Below, piece by piece: positions 24,110-36,594 of a DNA stretch of 64,000 nucleotides. The first letter of the stretch is position 1. Every line of letters begins with the position of its first letter. Below the pieces are notes generated by a model. It did no database searches. It was not told the DNA's origin and saw only the letters and a list, made by a program, of their open reading frames with translations. The position numbers were made by a program, and so were the translations under genes. The DNA comes from Micropterus salmoides (Eukaryota; Chordata; Actinopteri; Centrarchiformes; Centrarchidae): contig NW_024041484.1 of NCBI RefSeq assembly GCF_014851395.1, positions 4,970,183 to 5,034,182 of the forward strand, in the 5' to 3' direction.

Positions 24110-24236
24110 ATGGACACAGAACTGCGGGAAAGTGCTGCAGCTAAATCTAGAGTGCTCTCGTATTCGAGCCTTTACGATAAATGCTCCGACATGGAGCAGC
24201 TCGTTGCTACGCTACTATGCAGTGACTTAACCAGCG
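24110..24236 (+). CDS. Candidate first coding exon ending at a consensus splice donor
   Basis: An ATG at 24110 opens 42 codons plus one base without a stop, ending exactly at CAGCG|GTGAGTAAG (donor GT at 24237-24238), a strong match to the donor consensus. The peptide starts MDTELRESAAAKSR and contains CSDMEQLVATLLCSDL, a plausible short helical segment; I recognise no family. Upstream, within 210 bp, are an octamer ATGCAAAT (23899-23906) and an inverted CCAAT box (ATTGG, 23945-23949), as in a TATA-less promoter. The base at -3 is T, so the start context is weak. It lies inward of repeat R2, so it could be the first exon of a transposon gene rather than a host gene. No further exon is seen in the window. 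Confidence 0.35.
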
Positions 24237-24597
24237 GTGAGTAAGAAATTCTGTGAATAATATATGTAATTTGTTAAGCTATGAGGAGAGGAAAAGTAGT
24301 GTAGTGTAATAATGTAGTGTTATTGCATTATAGGCTAAAGCTCATGTTAGTAATGGTGACCAGCAAATAAACTGATTTTGACAGCTATTATTAAGCCGAA
24401 TTTTATGCTTCTGTGATTGCTATTAAGCCATGTTTTATGTGTGGTAATGGAGTCAATTTAAAGTTAATTTAACTGCACTTTACCAGTCAAAATGATTTAA
24501 TGTAGGCTAGTTACTGTTCTTCTATGTCTTCCACCAAACACAGAGGAGGAGGCATGCGGTGGACATTACCATATTTGTCAGAGGACAAGAATAAACG

Positions 24598-24630
24598 AGG
24601 AAGAAGAAGAAGAAGAAGAAGAAGAAGAAG
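24598..24630. repeat. (GAA)n microsatellite
   Basis: About ten AAG/GAA triplets without interruption. Confidence 0.95.
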
Positions 24631-25144
24631 GACAGCAACAAAGAAAATAACCCCCAAACAATAAAATAAATTCCTTTTATGTTTCCCCTTACATGCCTTG
24701 TTGTTTATGTGTAGATATAGAGGAAGAATGGGAGAACAGCACATTTGTCATCGTTACTGTGTCATTATAGAGCATAGGAGAACAGTGGGGACTTTTAATA
24801 CAGCCCACACCCCTAATACTACTGTGTAACTACAGGATAACAAGTGGAGAACATTCAAAATCTTTACAACTGTCTGCATAGGTTATTCATCTTGTATAAT
24901 GTGTAAAGAATGAAAATGCAAGCATCACAATTGACTAAAACACTAAAATGAATTAATAGCCAGAGGGTAAAGTAATTGCCTTTATATCCAATGGTGTCTT
25001 TGAGGGTGAACTGATTCACTATTCAGTGTTCATTCATTGTAGACATTGTCAATGAGCTCCAGGATTTATCTGTCCACAAATACTGTACAGTATGTAGCCT
25101 AATGAAAAATCCTTGTGTTATAGCTAACTTTGGCAGTGAAATCA

Positions 25145-25810
25145 TACACTGTATCTAAGAAGTGGACGTAGTCATCGTGACGTCACCCGTGGGTTTGTGG
25201 ACTGCCGTTTTGAGGCCTCGAGTTTGGCTGATAGGGTGCCGCCATGTTGAGTTTTTGCAACCAAGAAGTGGCAAGAAGTAATCATATTTGGTCGAGACGG
25301 TGGAGTTAACGGCTGTTTGTGGAGCTAGTTAGCTTGCTTGGCTAGGTGCATCTGTAATTCACGTTAACTGTCATTTTAACAGGGCTGACAATTTTGTCTA
25401 ACAGTCTTAAAACTAAATTTACTCACCAGAGAAAGTGAACTGCCAACTCCTAATAAGCTTTTTCAACGGCGCTGGTTAAATTTACACAGTGCCGTCACTC
25501 TAGCCTGATTGACAAGATGTCATGGTAACGACTTGTCAATCACAGATAATCCCGCCCTGAAGCATACTCAGCTACTCATCTGTTTCTAAATGAACATCGT
25601 GTTGTATTGAAGAAGACTTGAAACTAGAGATTGAGACCATAAACTCATTAGAAAAGTGTTTACTGAGGTAATAAATCAGCTGAGAAGTAGGGTAATTTTA
25701 CCATTATTTCTAATGGAGCCGGACTTCTTTTTGCAAGCAGAAGAGTCGCCCCCTGCTGGCTGGTCAATAGAATGCAGGTTTATGGGACTTTTTTAATTCA
25801 CGTGGTCCTA
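25145..25810 (+). repeat. Dispersed repeat family R1, copy c (longest)
   Basis: This copy links the parts seen separately elsewhere: its first half matches the complement of 9365-9645, its middle the complement of 37140-37375 (CCTGATTGACA..., AATCCCGCCCTGAAGC), and its last third the complement of 6050-6280. It contains GTGACGTCAC (25177-25186) and a GCCGCCATGTTGAG segment but no long open frame. Confidence 0.65.
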
Positions 25811-25982
25811 TTTGGCCACAGCTCAAATCAGAATTTAAGGAGCAATGTGTTTTTATAGCACCTCAAGAAGACTTCCTATCAGAAAGGAAGGTATTTCAAT
25901 GTACAACTACAGTACTTCTAGTAAGTAAGTAAAGTAATTTCCCTAACATTTTAGTGTTATTTTACTTTTAATAAACACATGT

Positions 25983-26130
25983 AGGGCGTGCACTTCACTG
26001 GTCTCACAATTCGATTCGATTTACGATTATCAGGTTCGAATAGATTCCTCGATGCATCACCTCAAGGGTGGGAATTTCTAAGTACCTCATTATGATTATG
26101 AGGCTATGATGCGATTGTAAAACAAATAGG
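25983..26130. repeat. Possible hAT-type MITE end
   Basis: AGGGCGTGCACTTCACTGGT, then TCACAATTCGATTCGATTTA and CGATTATC, resembles one end of a short fish hAT-like element with TTCGATTCGAT motifs. The opposite end is not evident. Confidence 0.4.
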
Positions 26131-26134
26131 ATAC

Positions 26135-26225
26135 AGATGTCTGTGAGGATTCTCAGTCATCCAGGTCATAGTTATCCAATGAAGGTTAAAGTCAAGGGCA
26201 ACTGGACTTTTTCACTGTTTGACTA
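26135..26225. repeat. Dispersed repeat fragment, perhaps from a Penelope-like element
   Basis: GTCTGTGAGGATTCTCAGTC, ATCCAGGTCATAG and CAAGGGCAACTGGACTTTTT occur in this order in a repeat I associate with Penelope-like elements of fish. The association is from memory and is not proven by this sequence. Confidence 0.35.
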
Positions 26226-26929
26226 TTTGGTCCTTTTAAAGCATTTATATTGTATTTGTAACAATCCAAAGTAGTAGTTAGTAATGAAATGCAGCTATTT
26301 AATGTTACTTCAAATAAATGTAGCTATCATTGCATAGCATTATTACATTATTACAGCGTTATTACTGATCTCTGCTGTTGCTATTTTTATTTATAAGCCT
26401 GCTGTTAGTACAGAGTCAGATACAATCTGAACTACACACTTTACGATGCTCCAGCCAAACCACGTTCACTACACTTCCTTATTTTTGTTCCGTATAGTGT
26501 AGTAACATGTTTGTGTCTTGTCCTGTAAGTTGATTCTTGTAATCTTGTATTGAACACCATGGGCCTTTTCGTTCATTTGTGTACTCGAAATGAGGATGAA
26601 TGACCCAAACCAACTTTACAGCAGCCAAATAACATCCTGCTCAGCTTCCAGACTGCAGTCTGAAGAGGACATGTTTGCTAGCGTTAACTGCCTTTCTAGT
26701 AGTTGGAAAACAACAGACAGACTTTAATAAACGGACATGCTGTGACCTACGCTGTACATTTATAGCCAGACTGAAACGTAGCGCTCATGTTTTCCTCTGC
26801 TCCACTCATTTTTACCGTCACCTAAATAAATAATTTTTTTTTTTAAATAAATAAGGTAATAATACAAAGGTGAATAAAGTTAATTAATTAAAAGAGATAT
26901 ATACATTTATGTCTCTTTGTATAATTTAA

Positions 26930-27060
26930 TTACTACATTTATTTATTTACTGTATTTGTTATGCATTTAATTAGATGCTTATTTATTTATTGAGCACTTA
27001 TTTATTTATGTATTTATTTCCCTTTATGTCAGAATCCGTCCTCCATAGACCAAAGGCCGG
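26930..27060 (-). repeat. Repeat R2, copy 2
   Basis: Complement of copy 1 at 23664-23800: GTCCTCCATAG marks the end (27049-27059) and the shared AAATAAAT-rich arm with GCACTTATTTATTTATG and TTTAATTAGATGC lies inward. Opposite orientation to copy 1. Confidence 0.6.
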
Positions 27061-27442
27061 CCAAGGGTTAAAAAATACATGTATCTGCCAATTCAGCCCA
27101 AGGAAACATTCTTCCATTTTTAGCTGTGTAAAAGAGATTAACCTGGATGAATAACTTATAAAGTGGAGGAGGAGAGGTGGCTTCAAGTTCAAATCAAGTG
27201 ATTAAGGAAAAACATTATTATGGGTGAATAGCTGCAGTGGGTATACAGAGTAAACAAAGCTGTACTAACTGGCCACATGAATATATCTGTATTTCTATGT
27301 CACATCAAAATGACCAAAGGCATACGTGGCATGTACTATGACACACAAACAAAGGACAGCCAATGCAGATGGAATGTTATTAGTTTAACAGGTATTTGGT
27401 CATAAACCAAATGTTGAAATATTGACCTGATAGTGACGCTAG

Positions 27443-27976
27443 TATGGCTCTATGATTTCCCTGATGTGGAATCGCGGAATTTACTAATAAAAAAGGAATC
27501 AACAGTATAACACAGAATATCGTAGATTCTGCCAAAATGCCAAACAAACTGAAAAAACTACTGCTATGTTTTGGGGTTATTTACAGGGGCTGCTTCATGG
27601 CTGTATGGGCATAGTCAGACCCACTCAGACTGTGTATGTCCTGCAGAGTGGAAAGTGACCAGCATCAAGTGTACTACTGTATTTAATAGACAAACAGTGC
27701 ATTCATTGTGAACTGTCTCCTACCAAATAGTACTAGTTTTTTAATATCCTACAGTTTCAATACATTTATTGTCCCCATAAATAATTGCACATACATTTTA
27801 ATATTTTTATGGAGATTTGCATGACACATACAATTCATTAATATTGATTCCATTTTAATATCTTCTTATTGAATTGTTTAAATTGTATTACACCCTCTGT
27901 CTGATGACAAAGAATTTGGGAAAAAATTAAACGGAATCTGGGAAAACGAAATAAAAAACAGATATCATAGGCCCCT
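27443..27976. mobile_element. MITE-like element with CTATGAT ends, about 0.53 kb
   Basis: Left end ATGGCTCTATGATTTCC pairs with the complement of the right end, GGGGCCTATGATATC. The interior (CGGAATTTACTAATAAAAA, later AATCTGGGAAAACG) resembles a widespread non-coding fish element. No transposase. Confidence 0.55.
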
Positions 27977-28311
27977 CATTAGATAAATAGTCAGTAGATA
28001 ACCAAAGTTGTTACAATTCATCTTTAGTGGAAGATGCATAATTTCAGTTTGGACCCAAGCGGGCTGACCATCTGTTATTTACAGCTGTATTACCTGATTT
28101 AGATTAAAGAGGTTCGGTTCAACATATGAACGAGAGCTACAGCTCTCACATGTTTTGACTGCACACAGAAATGTTGCCCATCTATCATCAGTGTGCTTAT
28201 GTTTCAGACTGATCCAGACAGCTACAGTCTGAGCCTGGTCAACCACTTCTTTATTCAGGGAACATGGTGATGGACAGAGGGGTCTAAAACTTGGAGAAAT
28301 TTAGGAGTAAA

Positions 28312-28346
28312 CAAACCCCACTAACTTTACGAGTTAGTGGGGTTTG
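28312..28346. repeat. Perfect 15-bp hairpin
   Basis: Arm 28312-28326 is the exact reverse complement of 28332-28346, with a 5-base loop (TTACG). It is not inside any element I recognise. Confidence 0.9.
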
Positions 28347-29449
28347 AGGCAGTGAGTAACAGCAGAGAAGCTGACAAACATGCACTGACAAAACAGTAGG
28401 TATGACCACTGGGGCTCAACCTGTTGCAAAGGATTCAGTGTTTGCAGCTGGACCTGGTAGGAAGAAAACTATATAGAGGGAGCAGGGTCACTGGCTCTTT
28501 CTTTCTCCTTCTCTCTCTTTCTCCTTCTGGCCTCAGCATCAGTTATTTTCTTTTCAGTTATTTCTTTGTTTGGGGAGATGGGTCCAGTCATGTTTTCACA
28601 GCTGTGTTTCTGTTAGGTTTACTTTCTAATGCTGGTGAGGGTTAGGAGGAGCGCCGAGGTCCGACAGTCCATTGTGTGGTTGGCCTGAGTGGCTTCCCTC
28701 GTTACTGTTAAGTTTGGCCAGTCTCTCTTTCATTTCTTTTGTTTAGGACTGATTTTGGGGTGTCACATTTATCAAAATAATCGTGTATCTGTTACTCCTT
28801 AATAAAATAGTTTGATTTACCTCTAAAAATATAAGCCATTTCAGGAGCAATAACATAGAAGCTTGTTGTTGTGGCATGTCTCCAATTCATTAAATGCAGG
28901 AAATAGTATTGCTTTCTTAATTCAAAATGAGTTTATTGCAGTATCTACTCTTTCTGTCACATTGCAGCCTGATGTGTTTGGAAATCAGTAGTGGAAAATT
29001 CAATCTTACAAACACTGCTGTCCAATATGTCCCTGTTGTTTCTGCGCTCTGCATGGAAATCAGAGTACTCTGACCATTTGAAATTTTCAAGCCACCTGTT
29101 GAGGCCTTACCCGCAGCTTAGAACTCTCCTGCTGGTGGTTTGAAAAGGAGAAGCGGTACAGTAATGGGTGTGTCACCACCGTCCTTCTCCTTGTGGAGAG
29201 ATCTGACCCACGATGCCAAATATCAACGGCAACACTGTACTTATTTTACATACACAATAACCCATTCCACATGGGTTGGCAGACTGATCTGCTTTAATGT
29301 ACATTTGTTCATGGTACAAGGTAGTCTATTTATTATTATACAGCACAAGGCTGTATAAAATATATTATATATATAAAGAAAGTTTGTGTCCCTTCATTCT
29401 ACACTAAGCAGATGATTAAATGTGTATTATAGTGGTTATATTATGATCA
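28347..29449. other. No gene recognised
   Basis: A CT-rich run near 28495-28545 is the only notable feature. Short frames have no motif. Confidence 0.5.
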
Positions 29450-29790
29450 TTTCGGGTTCATCATTTTATTTAGGGGTTGAATTTTCAAAAGACACCATAT
29501 TTTTGCTATACTGCACATTGCTGCAGCTCCTCTTTTCACCCTGTGCGTTAACAATCCATTTTAGTTACCAAGTAATCTTTGTTAGGAGTTGCACATTCTA
29601 GCTACATGCTATCTGACACTAGCCAATCAGAAGCAGTAGGGAAGCAGAAGTAGAAGAGTAGGGCAGGTCCTGACAAGCCGGTAACCAGGGCTTCGGTTCA
29701 GCTGTACATGTTCCCGAACCACCTTCGCAACCTAGACTGGAGCAAGAGTTTCAGAGTGGTGAGTTATTAAATTACACATTGATCTTTCAT
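29450..29790 (+). mobile_element. Fragment of a non-autonomous fish transposable element
   Basis: The order ATTTTTGCTATACTGCACAT, TTGCTGCAGCTCCTCTTTTC, ACCCTGTGCGTTAAC, TTGTTAGGAGTTGCACATTC and AGCCAATCAGAAGCAG is one I recognise from a common fish element. Near the end, CAGAGTG|GTGAGTTATT (about 29752-29766) looks like a splice donor, as is usual in the parent element. No coding region is seen. Confidence 0.5.
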
Positions 29791-32321
29791 ATGTGAAGTT
29801 CTAACTGTGCAGAGTAACAACTTTATGCCCATTGACTGCCTGGAGGGTAGCTTACGTTTGGTAGGGAGGGTGGGGGTGAGGGGAAGCAGCGGGTGGATGT
29901 CTTGTGGGAGATACATAACACAAGGAAAGGAAAGGGAAAAAGCCAAAAAGTATATGACCTCTTGAAAATATAATACAATATACAGTTATTAATAAACATA
30001 GTCTACATGTAGCCTATACGCCCAGAACATTCCGCAGTGCTGTTTTGAATTAGCAACAATGAATCAAACGCATCAGACAAGGTCAAGATTGATCCAGCTT
30101 ACTTTTGGGTGGTGGGTTCGGAATAGATTGACTTGCAGGAGATGCGCCTCTATTATATTGGGGCAAATCTCAGAGACAAAAAAAGTGGGTTGCTATTTTT
30201 ATTTCCTTTAACTTCCATTCCTTAACCAATAAGCACATGTAAATTCCCAGAAAAGGCCTCTTTAACCAGACTATGACAATTAATGAGAATATGACTATAA
30301 TGCCAGGGAATCAGAGTATACAGTAGATTGACTGGTGACAGCAACATCTGTCAGCCACATCTGCTTGATGATTGTATGAAGGACACTGCACAGTGCAATT
30401 AGCAAATGCCAGATGCACCGTGGTTACAGTAGCATCATTATATTTCAACCAGTGTAGCTATTGAAATGTCCAATTTGTATATTCAGAAACATAACCAACT
30501 GTTAGCCTGAGCTGTAGACTTTCAATATGGCAGCCAAAAGGCCTGTTACATCACCTGACAGCCTGCTTATTGCCTGCATCCATTTAGGATCTAATTAACT
30601 GCTGTGTTTCCATTACCAATTGTCAGGATGTTTTGACAGGTGCTTGCTTCCCAGTGTTGTAGAGAGCACTGGAGCTGGCAGATGAATGAATGTAGTGGTG
30701 TTTTGACATTATGTGGGATTTTTAGATGGCCCCTGCACCACGTTCTCTGCAGGAAACATAAGCTCTGTGATTGAAGGTTTTCTGACATCGCCAATACCAC
30801 CTGACGCATCCTGGGCACACTCTGCCGACTCATAGACTGGCCCACAACCTCAGAGGAATGGAGAGTGTGTGTGGATGTTCTTGTCTGATTTTTCTTATCT
30901 TTAATCAAACACTGCATAAAAAAGCTGCCTGGGAAGCTATAATGCAAGCTACCACGGCACTGTCTCAAATTCTAAACGTTTGAAGATTTCTCTTTCATTC
31001 AAAGAGAATATTTTATTTCCAAACACTGTCCGCTGCTAATAGGGGAATAGCCATGATGCTTTCAGGGTGTAGCAAGAGCTTTCTCTTACAAGGAGGAGAA
31101 ACATAAGGACATTTTTACAAAAACACTGTTGCTCACAATTTTGCCATTTTGCAGCGTTTCCTTTTTTTGTCCCCGGTGTATTGGTTGAACAGAAACACAA
31201 CTGAAATGGATTTGAATGATCTGCTGAGCTTACAGAAGGCTTCCAATATAATACTGTAAAGGAAAGGATTTGAAGAAGAGTTTGAAGACCGTACAGTAAC
31301 TGTGAGGTCAGTATTGTGATGTACATGTGTGAATTTGGATGCTTCTTCCATATATGATGCGGTTTATAAGCAAACTGTTGGTACAGTTACATTCCCACGG
31401 CATGTTGACACATCATAGCTAGAGCCAATCAAACACCACAAGGCAAAGACACAGGTATGGTTCTTAAGCATTGTTACTTAATTATCTTATTAGACAATTA
31501 GGCCAACACTTGGATAGTATGTGTTTAATTTACAGTGTCAGTTTTTTTATTCTTTAGAATCCTATGAGTGTATAGAATTCACTTGGTCACTTTATCCCAT
31601 TTACTATATTTGACATGAAAAGGGTGCTTTGCGATTATGTGTAGGAGACATTTTGTACTAGAACACATTCAGTGATCGCAGTGAGCTCCTCAATGAGGCT
31701 TCCAAGTCCACATTTTTCTTTTATCAATGTCCTCTTTTAAAAATGATTTTCTGATATGTCAAAATCTTGTAAGGCAGCTATCAAGTTTTCAGATAACTAG
31801 ACCTTCACACCAGCACCTTAATGCACCAGACGCACTTAACAGCCACGCTGACACAAACCAGTGTGTCCAGTTTTTCCCCCCAACTTCCCACATGACTCGT
31901 GGTCTGGTTACAGATTAACATCTGCTCCTGAAGGTGCCTATTAGATACTTCAGTCACGAGTTTCACATCAGTTAAAAAAATAAATGCTGATTACTATTGG
32001 CATTAATACGTTTATGTCAAACAAACTGATAATACTGTTTCTGTAATACTTTTTGTGTTAGTTCCCAGAAGATAGCTAGCAGACATTGTGAACTGGATTT
32101 GTGTTGTGAAGTGGTAGAAGCTGCTGGTAGTAGTATTTTGAGGAACACATCCTCAATGTTCCTCAACATGTGGGAGTGACTGCCATCTTGACTGGTTGCT
32201 GAAATTAGGTATTATATAAAATGAGCCAGGTAAAACCCATGTCCTTTCTTGGATGTTGGCAACCAAAGGCACTCAGTGTGTGTTGTGGCCTGTCAGTAGC
32301 TGGTGTTAGCCATAACACTGG
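29791..32321. other. No gene recognised; comparatively repeat-poor
   Basis: The open frame on the minus strand 30591-30968 (125 codons) shows no domain. 30550-31350 lacks recognisable repeats and could hold conserved non-coding DNA, which cannot be tested here. Confidence 0.5.
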
Positions 32322-32913
32322 GGCTGTGTTCAAAACGGAAGGCAGTTGCCTCGCTGCCTTGATACCATAATAGACAGCTGCCTCAGAAGGCATCACTTCC
32401 AAGTGAAGGCAGCTCTGTTAACATTGGTGTCGAACAGCCTTCTAGGGCAGCACTTACAGCAACTTGTGACATCAGCACGCCGTCTTGCGTCTCTTCTGGC
32501 TGTCAGAATTGACGCTAGCCTTAGCATCAGCTAACTAGCTATTGAAAAGCCAAACGGCTGACAGACGCCTCAGAAATCGTACTGAACAAACTTGGTTGGT
32601 TACAGTCATGGGCTAATATGATAGTTCAGTGTTTAGTTCTCGCTAGATTTCAAAAATTTAAGTGAGAAAACTATTAAAAACTTTAAAAAATGTATATTTG
32701 TGTACAAATTCGCCTTGTTTGTCCACCATCTTGACTAGCACCGCTTTATGGGCAATAGCCAACATCAAGTCACCATTGATGCTGCCTTCAAAACTGGCCG
32801 ATACTGGGGCAGCTCAGGAGACAGGAAGAGATCATTTGAGCTGTTTCGAACAGCACTCGATGCCTTGCTGTTAGACGCCTTCTGAGACAGCAGTTTAGCC
32901 CGTTTCGAACAGC
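32322..32913. mobile_element. Inverted-repeat element with TTCGAAAC motifs, about 0.6 kb
   Basis: Left end GCTGTGTTCAAAACGG (32323-32338) pairs with the complement of the right end, GCTGTTCGAAACGG (32900-32913). The same word recurs inside, at about 32427 (GTCGAACAGCC) and as a palindromic GCTGTTTCGAACAGC near 32840-32854. Both ends also share AGGCAG/AAGGCG-type words. Non-coding; superfamily unknown. Confidence 0.6.
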
Positions 32914-33194
32914 GTCTATGTGTCTATGCTAGGAGGCATAGCATGAGCAGCATGTTAGCAGAGAAGCAGCTTTGACTGAACTTCTTTATTGATTATTAAT
33001 ACAAGTGGCACCAAATACAAAATCCATCAAAAGGACAAAAACACAATAATTCAAACTTCGCTACACTTTTGTTTTTTATCTTTTTTTTCCGGCTTTATTG
33101 CCAAAAATGTGTTACCTCTGACATAAGTACAGTCATTGGAAAATGAAGACGGGGTTTTTGGATTAAAGAGCAGCAGACCAGGATCCACGTGGCC

Positions 33195-33650
33195 CAAACA
33201 ACCGGACCAGGCACAACGGCGGGCGCGGTGATCGCTCAGAGGAGACAAAAGAGAGCCAGGAGAGGAGCCATGCTTGCCCAGCTTGGACTTGATCCAGCTC
33301 CTGAGGAGCCAGTCTGGACAAAAAGGGACTCATGTTGACCAGTCAGCGGAATTCAGAGACTGTTGTGCCCACATTATTTCAGAGACCTGCCCCATCAACA
33401 TCCCAGATCAAGCACTTGGCAGGCGGTTCATGTTCCGAGCTGTCAGCACAAGACTTCAGCGAGATGAGAGGAGGTGGACTCGATGATGCTTGGTGCTCAA
33501 ATGTCAGACTGTTTATTGTGAAGATGAAATTCTCATATGATCATCTGGTTGCTGCTGTTTACATTCACCCCAGATGCAAATTCAAAAAATGCACTGTGGA
33601 ATGTTTGGGGTGTATATTTATCTGTACGCCCCTTAACTGTGATATAATGA
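33195..33650 (+). pseudogene. LINE AP-endonuclease domain fragment
   Basis: Three plus-strand frames joined by shifts give the order expected of a fish LINE endonuclease. First is a basic leader ending in RRQKRARRGAMLAQLGLD (about 33230-33300). Next is EFRDCCAHIISETCPINIPD (from about 33348), where SET-x-x-x-x-IPD corresponds to the usual TETWL-x-x-IPD block whose glutamate binds metal. In another frame GGGLDDAWCSN (about 33472-33506) and VAAVYIHPRC (about 33549-33578) match the GGG-x-AWC-N and VYIPP blocks. The signature residues are decayed and frames are broken, so it is non-functional. An AATAAA-type signal at 33684-33689 may be incidental. The reverse transcriptase part is absent. The domain match is from family knowledge. 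Confidence 0.6.
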
Positions 33651-33758
33651 GCGTATACCACGGCCTGTCGTGAGCTATTGCTTAAATAAACAACCTTGTA
33701 CCTTGTAATGCCAAAAGGCTTATTTCAATTGTAGCTCCAATGCTTCATGTGTGTCTAC

Positions 33759-34442
33759 CATTGTTGGGCTAGTTAATCCGAAACTGTAATAAGTTACTTT
33801 TTTAATTATTACTCCTTAAAAAAGTAACATCACTTTTTTTTATTACTGTATCAAACATCACCAATTACGGTACTCATTATGTTTCCAGTCACACTGTGGG
33901 CGTGTCTGCTCTGCTTAGTTAGTTCTTAGTTTGGTTATTTTTCGTCTTTCCTGTATCTGTTATTTTGTCGTTGTTTTGGATTTCAGTCCTGTCTGTTGTC
34001 TTGTGTAATTCTGATCTGTTTAGTTTCATTATTATTCTGATTTTGATTGTTCTCTTATAGTCTGTCCTCGTTATTCAGTTTATTATTCAGTTTGCTTGTC
34101 TGTCCTGTTTTAGTTTTGCCTTATTATGTTTAGTGTATTTTCTGCATTTAGATTTGCTTGTGTCTGTTCCCCCTCATTGTAAGTGTGCTCGCTGTTAGTT
34201 TGTTAATAAACCTTTTGAACTGTTCCTGCTCTGCTCAGTGTCCTGTATTTGCGTCCACCCACCTTTCAACCACACACATCCTGACAGTTTCCATATTACT
34301 TTCACAACCAGTTTTGGTACATTTTGGCTTTGGAAAAAGGAATCCCTTGCACTTGTTCCTTTGGAAAAATAATATTATTTCAGTGATGCGTTACTGTAAT
34401 ATTATTACAGTAATGTAATGCAGTAACGCAGACACAACACTG
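33759..34442. mobile_element. hAT-like element with 8-bp target duplication
   Basis: Left end CATTGTTGGGCTAGTTAAT and the complement of the right end, CAGTGTTGTGTCTGCGTTAC, resemble the CAGTGTTGGG ends of the element at 62309-63102, with TAATTACT/GTTACT-rich subterminal arms. Flanks are GTGTCTAC (33751-33758) and GTGTCTAT (34443-34450), 7 of 8 identical. The interior (about 33905-34290) is T-rich and contains a different repeat, whose end GTCAGGATG (complement of about 34280-34288) matches 18137. Confidence 0.75.
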
Positions 34443-36594
34443 GTGTCTATACAGGATGCGTTCAGGCACAGTATTTTGTTGTAGGTCACCCAATGTTTGG
34501 GAAGAATCCAACACACAATCACCGTAGTTAAATTTAAATATGGTTTAGTTTAAAATAGGAGCCATTGATGGGCCTGTGTAAACAAGTGGATTGATTAAAG
34601 TAGAAGCTTCTCCATTCTATCAGACATGTGTGAAATGGACAACTGAAAAATACAGTTGATGGATGTATTAGTAATAATTAATTACCCGAGGTATAACAAT
34701 AAATCTCTTCAAGATTCAAGTATCAAGTATTTTACCAGTACTACCAGTGCCGTGACATATGGGCCCTAATTTTTTACTCCAATCACATGGTGAAATTGTA
34801 TTATATAAAGTATGCTTGTCTGTGCTTTCTTTGTATACTTAAATGTCAGGAGGAGAGGCTAACGTTCCTTTGTGGATGGCTGATTTATTGCAAATAAGGC
34901 AATTCATCCTTACCAAAATGTAGACTGAACAGTTGAACACTAAGGCTCAGCAGTCCAATGGTCCGCTTCACAAGAGGTTGCTAATGTACTTGTGCCTCAC
35001 GAAATGGAAGTACAATGTTAATCTGGTTATCCTTTTTAACTGTGCATCGAAAAAGCACTTCACACACATAGACACACACACAGGCATACCACACACAAGT
35101 GTGCATACTTGAAGCCCCTGGGAGATGGAAATAGTCAAGCAAGATATAAATGTGATCCATTATTTATAATGGATCTGAGAGATGTGGCAGCGAGGAAAAA
35201 GAGTTGTATTTTAGGTCAGCATGTGGAATCCATTCTCACAAAGTAGCATCACAAAAAGCGGCAAAATAGTTGAATCCCAACACTAGAATCCCATTTCCCA
35301 AGAGCGAGCGTGTTCTGGCTTTCCAAGTGCCAGTCCAGTCCATTACTGAGTGTCTACGTTTATGGCTGAGAGAGAGATGGAGGGAGCATCTTATTGGCAT
35401 CATAAAACACCATCACTGTCGTATTGATCCAGTTTTATCCACTGGCTGACTGGTCTGGGCCCCAGTGGCCTCTATCAATCAGAGATGAGGCGCTTCAGAG
35501 AGATCGTCGAAAAGACACATTCAAATGTTTTCTCCATTTGCCAAGTTAACAGACCGGAGTTTTTGGCAGCAGATGTTAAGGGAATTCATTTTTTCCCCTA
35601 ATATTTGTTTATTCACTGAAGGATTGCTGATAATGTATGCTCTTTTCCTGCTCTGCTTTTGCAGCTGAAAGGTGCACGCACACACACACACTCGTCTACA
35701 GCTCCACTGGTACAGTCTGAACTGCTCTGCTCCATTGCGTTTCAACAGAGCATGCCTGCACAGATTCAACCCATTTTTGCAACTGCTATGCCATTTACTG
35801 CTCATAACTTTTATTTAAACAGCACTGTGGTCCCTCCTTTGTTACAGTATAAATGTGTCCACCACTCACCTGGCTTAAAGGCTCTGCTAGGTGCTGGAAG
35901 GGCAATATGAAGTGGTACAAAACTTCACACATGCTCCAGCGGCAGCCATTTGGGTTGTGGAGAGATTTGCCGTAGTCCAGAGCAGTAGCTTCCATCTACT
36001 CTTAAAAGTACATTTAATCTGTCTGTCCCTCAGATGCTTCAGCAAACTAAATAATAAAGTCAAAAGCCCCTTTTATACAGCCTGCTCAAGGTGGGAATGT
36101 TGTTCCACAGATAGTAACAGAGCCAAACAGATGTCTGTGTAAAATGGGATAGGGTGACTTAGTAGTGTGCGACCCACCACTGGGGGATTTAAACAGCTCA
36201 TCACATCAATTGCACAAACACGTTGCTCGTACAAATCTGCTGCCACTGTTCTCAAAAAAAAAAAGGGCTAAAACTTAAGCTTATTAAACACTGTGCGAAT
36301 GTGTTTATCTTGTGCATTGTGTTAACTCACTTTACACATTTTAATCAGCAGACAATTAAACAATTTCTGAACTTAAAGAAATAAATCTGATGCTCCGAGA
36401 ACCAGATCATTCATCGTTTAGGCAATTAATCAGACTTTGTGACCCCCTGTATAAACGGCATGTCAAAGGACGGCCGATTTGGCTAAAATTCAGTCCAATT
36501 TTAAACTGAGTATAAGACGATCAATTCCTGGTCTAATCCGTACAGTGTCTACCTAAAGTGTAAAGGAGAGGGCCAATCCAAACTTGTCTGTAAC
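34443..36594. other. No gene recognised
   Basis: No exon or repeat that I can name. Open frames below 100 codons. Confidence 0.5.

Noticed and set aside
30591..30968. 125-codon minus-strand frame
   Set aside because: No domain and no coding signature; the plus strand likewise shows nothing.
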